DNA from: Oscillospiraceae bacterium
Lineage (GTDB): Bacteria; Bacillota; Clostridia; Oscillospirales; SIG519
Assembly (NCBI GenBank): GCA_015067255.1
Contig: SVMS01000001.1
Coordinates: forward strand, 31,285-95,284
DNA length: 64,000 nucleotides
Direction: 5' to 3'
The position numbers were made by a program, and so were the translations under genes. Below are positions 1 to 6,260 of this stretch, piece after piece. The notes below the pieces were generated by a model. That model was not told the DNA's origin. It ran no database searches and worked only from the letters and a program-made list of their open reading frames with translations. Every line of letters begins with the position of its first letter. Position 1 is the stretch's first letter.

Positions 1-176
1 TTCCCGAGCCTATTGCAAGCTACGGAGGCTTCAAGGATTGGTTTATCGAAGAATTTAACAGACCGGGCTTTACCATTGAATGTGGCTTAGGTAAAAATCC
101 TCTAACTAAAGAGCAAACTAAAAACGCCTTTTTCAGATTAAAGGAAATGATGATTTTTTTACCCATTTTTATTTGA
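1..176 (+). CDS. C-terminal end of an M14-type zinc carboxypeptidase (partial, 5' end outside window)
   Basis: The frame beginning at base 3 is open from the window edge to a TGA at 174-176. It encodes about 57 residues that include RPGFTIECGLGKNPL, which matches the end of M14 peptidases of the gamma-D-glutamyl-diaminoacyl endopeptidase group; the Glu in FTIECG would be the catalytic glutamate of that family. Such enzymes cleave peptidoglycan stem peptides. The zinc ligands lie upstream of the window, so the call rests on this tail alone. It is followed by spoIIR on the same strand after 59 bases. Confidence 0.7.
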   Translation, partial: PEPIASYGGFKDWFIEEFNRPGFTIECGLGKNPLTKEQTKNAFFRLKEMMIFLPIFI

Positions 177-235
177 ATAAAAATTTTTCAGTTGTCAATA
201 ATTTCCGTATAAAAATTCGGGAAGGTAATTGACAT

Positions 236-838
236 ATGAAAAAAATCAAGGTTTTCTTTTTATCACTTCTTTTAATTTTTGCTGTACTTTTCTCCTGCAG
301 TGCTATTACTGTCCTTGCCACAGCTAAGAGCGTTTCTCAAAAGGTATTCCGTTTACACATTGTAGCAAACTCAAATTCTGCTGAGGACCAGATAGAAAAA
401 TATGCTTTAAGAGATGAAATACTAAGCAAATGCTCATATATTTTTCAAAATGCAAAAGATGCAAATGAAGCTATGTATCTGTCAGAGCAAAACAAAGAAA
501 AAATACTCAATATTGCAAAAGAATTTTCAGACAGAGACATTGAGATAAGTATTGAAAACAAGTTTTTCCCCACTAAAGAATATGAAAACGATATTCTTTT
601 ACCTGCGGGAAATTATAACGCATTAGTAATAAAAATAGGACAAGGCAAGGGTGAAAACTGGTGGTGCGTACTTTTTCCGCAAATCTGCTTAAGCGGAAGC
701 GTTAAAAATGATATGGAAGACATTTTAAATGAAAAAGAGCTTGAGATAACAAAGAAGCCTTCCAGCAAGAAGGCTTCTGTAAGATTTAAGTTTATTGAAA
801 TTTTCAACAAAATAGTCGAAGATATAAAAAGCATTTAA
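236..838 (+). CDS. spoIIR: Stage II sporulation protein R
   Basis: SpoIIR is the forespore-made secreted signal that activates SpoIIGA, which processes pro-sigma-E in the mother cell. The 200-residue product has an N-terminal signal/membrane segment (about 5-27), the family motif FRLHIVANS at 38-46, GNYNAL at 125-130 and GQGKGENWWCVLFP at 135-148, all hallmark SpoIIR blocks. The ATG at 236 follows GGGAAGG at 219-225. The stop overlaps the stop of the convergent trmD fusion gene by four bases. This gene is good evidence that the organism can form endospores. Confidence 0.96.
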   Translation: MKKIKVFFLSLLLIFAVLFSCSAITVLATAKSVSQKVFRLHIVANSNSAEDQIEKYALRDEILSKCSYIFQNAKDANEAMYLSEQNKEKILNIAKEFSDRDIEISIENKFFPTKEYENDILLPAGNYNALVIKIGQGKGENWWCVLFPQICLSGSVKNDMEDILNEKELEITKKPSSKKASVRFKFIEIFNKIVEDIKSI

Positions 839-3054
839 AAAGCTATATACTCTGAAAGCTTATTCTTTATTTTTTCAACAGTTCCTGCTGTACGGGCCTC
901 TATATTAAGCACCATTAGAGGATCGTGGAGAGAAAGGCGAAGCAAAAACCAGCCCTTTTCATTCTCGCACTTAAAGTCTGCCCGAATGCCCTCGAAATTT
1001 TCCTTAAGCATTGTAAATTCGTCAGAAGCTTCTACAAACTCCTGTACTTTTTCGAGCATTTCAATACCCTGTTTTTTAAAATCGCTGTCTGTAAGCTTAA
1101 TTCTTATTTCTGTGCTTTCAACGGGATATTCAAGCTTTGAAATATTATCAAAAAGATTTTTATTATCCTTTGAAAGTAATGACATTTCAATTAACAGCTT
1201 ACAGATAATATATGCGCCGTCATCAAGAAAATAGTTTTCAGAGAATGCGCCGTGTCCCGAGGTTTCCACCGCCAAGGGACAGTAAATATTTTCTTTGTTT
1301 AAGCGTTTGCACTCGTTTATTACGTTTTTATAGCCTCTTTTAAAGCGACGGTGTGTAACGCCTATATCCTCTAAAAATTCCGCAAGCTCACTTGACGTAA
1401 CAGAGTCGGTGACTATGACGGGATTTTTTTTGTCGCAATCTCTCATAATTACAGTTGCAAGCAAGGCAATCAAAGCGTTTTTGTTTATCTCTTTTCCGTC
1501 ACCCGAAACAGCTGCCGCACGGTCAACGTCGGTGTCAAAAATAACACCCATATCGGCTTTATTATCTAAGACTGCCTTTGTTATTGACTCCATAGCTTCT
1601 TTATCTTCAGGATTGGGAATATGGTTGGGAAAGCTTCCGTCAGGCTCAAGATAAAGGCTTCCTTTTGTATCTGCGCCCAAAGGCTTCAAAACCTTTTCCA
1701 CAAAGAAGCCGCCCGCACCGTTTCCTGCATCAACTACTATTTTTTTATTTAAAAGAGGCTTTTGCAAGCCTGTTTTAAGGCGGATTTTTTCAACTAAGGA
1801 GTCTGCATATGCGCTTATTATATCTGCCTTTAAAATTTTTCCCTCGCCTTGAGAAAATTCGCCCTTAACTGCTATCTCAATAAGCTTTTTTATTTCAAAG
1901 CTTTCCAGTCCCCCATCCTCACAGAAGAATTTCATTCCGTTGCGATTAAAGGGTAAATGGCTTGCAGTTATCATAATTGAGCCGTCATACTTAAAGCCGT
2001 CAAGCACAGTAGACATAAACATACTCGGGGTTGTGGCAAGAGAGCAGTCATAAACTGTTGCTGAGCTTTTTTTAAGTCCCTTTGCCGCCGCATTTAATAA
2101 ATCGGGGCCCGAAAGCCTTGAATCCCGTCCTATTCCGATTTTAAGCTCATTTACAGCCTTGCCTGTTTTTACCGATAAAAACTCGGCAAAGGCTCTTGCT
2201 AAAAGCTCTGCAACTGCGGGGGTTAAATTTACATTTTCCCCCTCTGTTCCTTCAAGAGCTATTCCTCTTATATCGCTTCCGTTCTGAAGCTTAGATAATT
2301 CATTAAGCATTTTATTTTTCCTTGTATTATTTCTTTTTATTTTTGCAGCAAATTTCTTTTCTTTTTCTGTCAAATCTGCATTCAAAAGCATTTCGGGACG
2401 TTTAGCCGCTGTTGTTTCGATAGATTTTTCACGTCTAAACTCGCATATTTTTTTGTGGTGTCCGTTCAATAGCACCTCAGGCACTCTTTTTCCCATAAAA
2501 ATTTCAGGTCTTGTATAATGGGGGTATTCCAAAAGGGAATTAAAATGGCTTTCATCAGTAAAGCAGTCTTCTTCGGGCAAAACACCCTCAACCATTCTTG
2601 CAACGGTATCTATAAGCACCATAGCAGGAAGCTCTCCGCCTGTAAGCACATAGTCGCCCACTGAGATTTCCTCGTCTACTATCATATCAAGAATACGTTG
2701 GTCAACGCCCTCATAATGACCGCAGAGAATTACAATATTATCATATTTCAAAAGCTCCGCTGCCTTTTTCTGAGTCAGCGTTTTTCCCTTTGGGGACATA
2801 TACACGGTATGTACATTTTTCAAATCCTTTGTAACGGCTTTAAAGCAGTTGTATATAGGCTCTGCTTTCATAACCATTCCCCGTGAGCCGCCGTAAGGAG
2901 AGTCGTCCGTTTTTCTGTGCTTGTCGGTTGTGTATTCCCTTATATCGTGTGCATTTATCTGCAAAATGTTATTTTTCTGAGCTCTGCCTATTATACTTGA
3001 ATCCATAACCGCCCGAATTTGCTCGGGGAAAATCGTAAGAACATCAAATCGCAT
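835..3054 (-). CDS. trmD: Fusion of tRNA (guanine-N1)-methyltransferase TrmD with a phosphohexomutase
   Basis: One uninterrupted 739-codon frame. Residues 1-248 are a full-length TrmD (m1G37 methylation of tRNA): DDSPYGGSRGM at 50-60, GHYEGVD at 112-118 and SVGDYVLTGGELPA at 131-144 form the SAM-binding knot. Residues 249-739 are a complete alpha-D-phosphohexomutase (phosphomannomutase/phosphoglucomutase type): phosphoserine loop TASHLP 363-368 (usually TASHNP), metal loop DTDVDR 507-512, sugar loop ETSGH 597-601. No stop separates them. Residue 249 is a Met with an AAGGA eight bases upstream, so a separate mutase may also be made. The TrmD start overlaps the rimM stop (TGATG), suggesting coupling. 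Whether the fusion is real or a lost stop cannot be told from one sequence. Confidence 0.93.
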   Translation of the reverse strand: MRFDVLTIFPEQIRAVMDSSIIGRAQKNNILQINAHDIREYTTDKHRKTDDSPYGGSRGMVMKAEPIYNCFKAVTKDLKNVHTVYMSPKGKTLTQKKAAELLKYDNIVILCGHYEGVDQRILDMIVDEEISVGDYVLTGGELPAMVLIDTVARMVEGVLPEEDCFTDESHFNSLLEYPHYTRPEIFMGKRVPEVLLNGHHKKICEFRREKSIETTAAKRPEMLLNADLTEKEKKFAAKIKRNNTRKNKMLNELSKLQNGSDIRGIALEGTEGENVNLTPAVAELLARAFAEFLSVKTGKAVNELKIGIGRDSRLSGPDLLNAAAKGLKKSSATVYDCSLATTPSMFMSTVLDGFKYDGSIMITASHLPFNRNGMKFFCEDGGLESFEIKKLIEIAVKGEFSQGEGKILKADIISAYADSLVEKIRLKTGLQKPLLNKKIVVDAGNGAGGFFVEKVLKPLGADTKGSLYLEPDGSFPNHIPNPEDKEAMESITKAVLDNKADMGVIFDTDVDRAAAVSGDGKEINKNALIALLATVIMRDCDKKNPVIVTDSVTSSELAEFLEDIGVTHRRFKRGYKNVINECKRLNKENIYCPLAVETSGHGAFSENYFLDDGAYIICKLLIEMSLLSKDNKNLFDNISKLEYPVESTEIRIKLTDSDFKKQGIEMLEKVQEFVEASDEFTMLKENFEGIRADFKCENEKGWFLLRLSLHDPLMVLNIEARTAGTVEKIKNKLSEYIAF
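2308..2323 (-). promoter_or_regulatory. Internal ribosome site and ATG at the TrmD/mutase boundary
   Basis: On the minus strand AAGGA (2323-2319) lies eight bases before an in-frame ATG at 2310-2308. The ATG is exactly where a stand-alone phosphohexomutase would start. This could allow translation of the mutase by itself in addition to the fused product. Confidence 0.55.
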
Positions 3055-3542
3055 CAGTCAAAAAGCCCTTTCAACGGTCTTATTTTCATTATTTTTTCAT
3101 TTATATCGGTTTCTATTATACACTCTTCAACAGCAGGAACAAGATATTCCCTGCTTTCACCCTTTATAACATAGACGTCCTTTGAGCTGTTTTGTAAAAC
3201 CTCGGTTATTTTTCCATATCTTTCGTTTGTATCGGCATCAAAAACCTCTACTCCGATTATATCCTTGATAAAATATACGTCTTCCTCAAGCTCGAAATCG
3301 TTCTCATCGGCATAAAGGATTTTATTTTTAAGCTTTTCGGCATTTTCTATGTTATCTATACCCTCAAGGTGAACAAGCAAATGGTTTTTATGAAGCTTTG
3401 CATCTTCTATATTATACTCTGTGCCGTCCTTTAAAAACACGGTGTCCAGCTCAAAAAAGACCTCTGCGCTGTCGCACCAGTATTCTACCTTAAGGTCCCC
3501 TCTTATGCCGTGGGTATTAACTATTTTTCCGACCTCTATCAT
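3054..3542 (-). CDS. rimM: Ribosome maturation factor RimM
   Basis: RimM helps 30S head assembly by binding S19 and 16S rRNA. The 162-residue protein opens with IEVGKIVNTHGIRGDLKV, the typical RimM barrel motif, and its C-terminal half carries the PRC-barrel pattern (IIGVEVFD, YLVPAVEE, IKIRPL-like end). Its TGA overlaps the ATG of trmD by one base, the usual rimM-trmD arrangement of bacteria. The rpsP and rplS genes normally beside this pair are not here; apgM and birA lie upstream instead, so the classical ribosomal operon has been broken up. An AAAGG sits about ten bases before the ATG. Confidence 0.95.
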   Translation of the reverse strand: MIEVGKIVNTHGIRGDLKVEYWCDSAEVFFELDTVFLKDGTEYNIEDAKLHKNHLLVHLEGIDNIENAEKLKNKILYADENDFELEEDVYFIKDIIGVEVFDADTNERYGKITEVLQNSSKDVYVIKGESREYLVPAVEECIIETDINEKIMKIRPLKGLFD

Positions 3543-3559
3543 ATTTTTACGACCTTTCG

Positions 3560-4771
3560 CTATTTGTTCAAAAACTTATTCATAAGCTCCTGTCCCTGTG
3601 CTACATAAATTCCCGTTGAAGCCGCATTTTTTTCGGTATAGGTAAGTCCGCTTGCCTTAATATCGGCTCTTTGTTTATTTGTCCATATAATATAGGGTAC
3701 AGGCTCTCTTGAATGAGTTTTAGTGATGAGAGGTGTGGGGTGGTCAGGCATAACAAGAACTGAAATTTCTTCATTTTCAAATTCTTTTAAAATATATCCC
3801 ACTACTTTTTCATCTATAAGCTCAATAGCTTTAACCTTGTTTTCCACCTCGTGTCTGTGTCCTGCTTCGTCGGGCGCTTCCATATGGATATATACAAAAT
3901 CTTTTCCGTCCTTCAAAGCCTGTACCGCTGCTTTTGCTTTTCCTTCAAAGTTTGTAGTTACAGTACCTGTAGCACCTTCTACCTCGATAACCTGCATATC
4001 GGCGCAGATACCTATTCCTTTTATAAGGTCAACAGCGGAGATAACACAGCCCGAAAGACCTGTCTTTTCCTTAAAGTTTGAAAGCATCGGCTTCTTGCCC
4101 TGTCCCCAAAGCCAGATAGAGTTTGCAGGACGTAGTCCTCTTTCGATTCTTTTAAGATTTACAGGGTGATTTTTAAGAAGCTCATAGCTCTTTTTCATAA
4201 ACTCAGTTATAAGCTCTGCGTCCTCGCCCTTGGGCATATATTCCTTTATGCATTTATCGGAAATGTCGTGAGGCGGTGTTAAATCATAATCAGTATGTGT
4301 TCCGTCAAATACCATACAGTGACGGTAGCTGATACCGGGATAAAAGGTTATTTTATCGGTGTGTAAATTTTCATTTATATAGTTTATAAGCTGAGTAGAC
4401 TCCTCTGTTGTAATCTCGTCAGCGCTGTAATCAACCATTGTTTTATCTTCGTAATTTTCTTCGTCAGAAAGCGTTACTGTATTACAGCGGAATGTAACGT
4501 CACTGTCCTTAAGCTTTATTCCTATGGAAACAGCCTCAAGGGGAGAACGGCCCGTATAATATTTTTCGGGAGCATATCCCATAGCGCTTAAATTTGCAAC
4601 ATCGCTTCCTGGCGCAAAGCCGTCGGGTACTGTTTTAACCATTCCCAGCTCTCCCTGCTGACACAGCTTATCTATATTGGGCTTTTTTGCACATTCAAGA
4701 GGTGTTCTTCCGTTTAATTCGGGTACTGCCTGGTCTGCCATACCGTCGCCTAAAATAACAATATATTTCAT
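3560..4771 (-). CDS. apgM: Cofactor-independent phosphoglycerate mutase, archaeal-type (ApgM)
   Basis: Interconverts 3- and 2-phosphoglycerate in lower glycolysis without 2,3-bisphosphoglycerate. The 403-residue length, the metal-binding GDGMAD at 8-13, GSDVANLSAMGY at 55-66 with the phospho-accepting Ser, and MPDHPTP near the C-terminus place it in the alkaline-phosphatase-fold ApgM family rather than the longer GpmI. The ATG overlaps the birA stop as ATGA, so translation is probably coupled; 17 bases separate its stop from rimM. Members of this family are sometimes annotated as homoserine kinase-like ThrH, but the motifs fit ApgM. Confidence 0.93.
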   Translation of the reverse strand: MKYIVILGDGMADQAVPELNGRTPLECAKKPNIDKLCQQGELGMVKTVPDGFAPGSDVANLSAMGYAPEKYYTGRSPLEAVSIGIKLKDSDVTFRCNTVTLSDEENYEDKTMVDYSADEITTEESTQLINYINENLHTDKITFYPGISYRHCMVFDGTHTDYDLTPPHDISDKCIKEYMPKGEDAELITEFMKKSYELLKNHPVNLKRIERGLRPANSIWLWGQGKKPMLSNFKEKTGLSGCVISAVDLIKGIGICADMQVIEVEGATGTVTTNFEGKAKAAVQALKDGKDFVYIHMEAPDEAGHRHEVENKVKAIELIDEKVVGYILKEFENEEISVLVMPDHPTPLITKTHSREPVPYIIWTNKQRADIKASGLTYTEKNAASTGIYVAQGQELMNKFLNK

Positions 4772-5571
4772 AATTTTTCCTTCCTTATACTTATTTGTCC
4801 GCTTGTTAATGTTTTTATTTGTCCGTTTTTAAGTTTTACAACAAGTCCGCAGTTTTCATCAATATCCAAAGCTAAAGCCCGACTTGTCTTTTCTTGTTCA
4901 GTAAAAGTTATCTCTTTCCCTATAACAAGACTTTTTTCTTTGTACTGTCTGCAGATTTCCTTTTTAGAAAATTCGTGATATTTTTCAAAAAATAAATTCA
5001 ATATTTCAGCAACTAATTTATTTTTAGTATCGGGGGTTTCTCTTTCAAAAACTGCTCCTGCAATATCCTTTAGCTCGTCGGGAAAGCTGTCCTTGGGGGA
5101 ATATACATTTATACCGATGCCAAGCACTGCATAAGCAAAGGTGTTATCCTTTGAGTAAACGCCTTCGGTAAGTATTCCGCAAACCTTTTTATTATCTATA
5201 AAAATATCGTTTACCCATTTTATTTTTGCATTTTTATCAGATAGCTTCTTAGTAGCTTCACATACGCAAACTCCTGCAAGAGAGGTTATAAGCCCCACCT
5301 TTTCCGACAAATCCGGCTTGAGCAAAATACTCATATAAATACCGCTGTAAGCAGGTGAAAAAAAGCTTCTGCCCTTACTTCCCCGCCCGTCAGTCTGATG
5401 TAAAGCAATTACCGTAAGCCCTTCTTCAGCGCCCTGCAACGCTTCTTGCTTTACAATATCGTTTGTAGAACCGACAGTATCATATATCTGCAAAGAAACT
5501 TTTTTTGCCTTACCCTTTAAATATTTTTCTATCTGTGTTTTTGAAAGAAAATCACATTTTTCAAAACTCAT
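4768..5571 (-). CDS. birA: Biotin--[acetyl-CoA-carboxylase] ligase, monofunctional
   Basis: Attaches biotin to carboxylase carrier proteins by way of biotinyl-AMP. The 267 residues carry the biotin-AMP loop GRGSKGR at 62-68 and KWVND at 118-122. No N-terminal winged helix is present, so it is a ligase without the biotin-operon repressor function. An upstream in-frame ATG at 5622 is rejected because a good sigma-A promoter (5594-5622) would start transcription downstream of it; the ATG at 5571 has AAGGTGAC eight bases ahead. It is first in the birA-apgM-rimM-trmD operon. Confidence 0.93.
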   Translation of the reverse strand: MSFEKCDFLSKTQIEKYLKGKAKKVSLQIYDTVGSTNDIVKQEALQGAEEGLTVIALHQTDGRGSKGRSFFSPAYSGIYMSILLKPDLSEKVGLITSLAGVCVCEATKKLSDKNAKIKWVNDIFIDNKKVCGILTEGVYSKDNTFAYAVLGIGINVYSPKDSFPDELKDIAGAVFERETPDTKNKLVAEILNLFFEKYHEFSKKEICRQYKEKSLVIGKEITFTEQEKTSRALALDIDENCGLVVKLKNGQIKTLTSGQISIRKEKL

Positions 5572-5593
5572 TATTATTGTCACCTTATCTTTA

Positions 5594-5622
5594 ATTTTAA
5601 CATAAACAATAATATCCGTCAA
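5594..5622 (-). promoter_or_regulatory. Sigma-A promoter for the birA-apgM-rimM-trmD operon
   Basis: On the minus strand TTGACG (5622-5617), a 17-base spacer and TAAAAT (5599-5594) lie just upstream of birA. The -35 overlaps the left copy of a 10-base direct repeat that flanks the adjoining hairpin array. Confidence 0.75.
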
Positions 5623-5836
5623 TCATTATAATGGTTATAGATAGTCGAAAAAGTAAATAAAAATACTTTTTCGACGCCAAACCTATGATTTGGAAGCAAA
5701 TTTTCGAAGAAAATTTGACAATAACCATTGCAATGAGTGTCGTGTGCAATTAAATCTTAAAAAATTTAATTGCACAAAGCCGATAAAATCGGCTTGCAAA
5801 ACGCTTTTAAGCGTTTCGACAAACTACAATCATTAT
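5620..5836. repeat. Array of seven short hairpins flanked by a 10-base direct repeat
   Basis: Seven inverted repeats follow each other: 5644-5655/5664-5675 (12 bp), 5677-5681/5689-5693, 5697-5705/5709-5717 (9 bp), palindrome 5726-5735, 5744-5755/5764-5775 (12 bp), 5777-5784/5788-5795 (8 bp), and 5799-5806/5809-5816 (8 bp). GTCGAAA at 5644-5650 also pairs with TTTCGAC at 5814-5820, closing the whole array. CAATCATTAT occurs at 5620-5629 and 5827-5836, like a target-site duplication. No ORF is evident. It looks like an inserted non-coding palindromic element. Confidence 0.75.
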
Positions 5837-5921
5837 CACTTTCAATTAAGATGATATTTTTACATTTTCAGACGGTAAAATCAGTAAAAATAATTTTTTT
5901 AAAAAATTTTAAAAAAACATC

Positions 5922-5950
5922 TTGATTTTTCTTTTAAAGTATGGTATTAT
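5922..5950 (+). promoter_or_regulatory. Sigma-A promoter for tRNA-Pro
   Basis: TTGATT at 5922-5927, a 17-base spacer and TATTAT at 5945-5950 end 20 bases before the tRNA. Confidence 0.7.
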
Positions 5951-5970
5951 CTTATGGCTGTATTAAATGT

Positions 5971-6046
5971 CTGGGTGTGGCGCAGCTGGTAGCGTGCTAC
6001 CTTGGGGTGGTAGAGGCCGTGGGTTCAAGTCCCGCCACTCAGACCA
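5971..6046 (+). tRNA. tRNA-Pro (anticodon GGG)
   Basis: The 76 bases fold as a cloverleaf: acceptor CTGGGTG/CACTCAG with the C1-G72 pair typical of tRNA-Pro, anticodon stem CTACC/GGTAG around loop TTGGGGT, giving anticodon GGG (reads CCC and CCU), and T arm GTGGG/CCCGC with loop TTCAAGT. The CCA end is encoded. It has its own promoter and a rho-independent terminator, so it is a single-gene unit. Confidence 0.96.
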
Positions 6047-6050
6047 AAAA

Positions 6051-6083
6051 ACAAAGCACTTCTTCGGAAGTGCTTTGTTTTTT
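6051..6083 (+). terminator. Rho-independent terminator of tRNA-Pro
   Basis: ACAAAGCACTTC (6051-6062) pairs perfectly with GAAGTGCTTTGT (6067-6078) around a TTCG tetraloop and is followed by a T run. Confidence 0.92.
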
Positions 6084-6200
6084 ATCCAATCCGAAGGATT
6101 GGATTGGTATGTAATCTCGCGTTAGCGAGCATGTAATCAGTTCGCTTTTGCGAACTGTATGGCATCAAGGTATCAGCCTTGCATTTTTACCTTCGGATTG
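6084..6200. repeat. Second hairpin array, with 11-bp terminal inverted repeats
   Basis: Stems are 6084-6092/6096-6104, 6116-6120/6125-6129, 6138-6145/6150-6157 and 6166-6170/6177-6181, separated by similar spacers (ATGTAATC twice, then ATGGCATC). CAATCCGAAGG at 6087-6097 is matched by its inverse CCTTCGGATTG at 6190-6200, framing the array. Stems differ while spacers are alike, the signature of an interspersed palindromic family rather than of one gene's terminator. Confidence 0.7.
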
Positions 6201-6219
6201 ATTACAAACATCCACACAA

Positions 6220-6253
6220 AAATCGACAAGGCTCTATTAAGCCTTGTCGATTT
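6220..6253 (-). terminator. Terminator of the TrkA/RyR-like gene
   Basis: A perfect 14-bp stem (6220-6233/6240-6253) with a six-base loop lies directly downstream of the stop of the gene at 6261-8294. On the minus strand the stem ends in a short T run. Confidence 0.8.
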
Positions 6254-6260
6254 CACTTTT

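Noticed and set aside
753..778. 9-bp perfect inverted repeat AGAAGCCTT/AAGGCTTCT near the end of spoIIR
   Set aside because: It encodes ordinary Lys/Ser/Ala codons of spoIIR, lies before the stop and has no T run, so it is not a terminator.
5571..5622. Longer birA starting at 5622
   Set aside because: The region is occupied by a TTGACG-17-TAAAAT promoter and the ATG at 5571 has a good ribosome site.
5971..6046. tRNA considered as anticodon UGG
   Set aside because: The seven-base loop is TTGGGGT between CTACC and GGTAG, so bases 34-36 are GGG.
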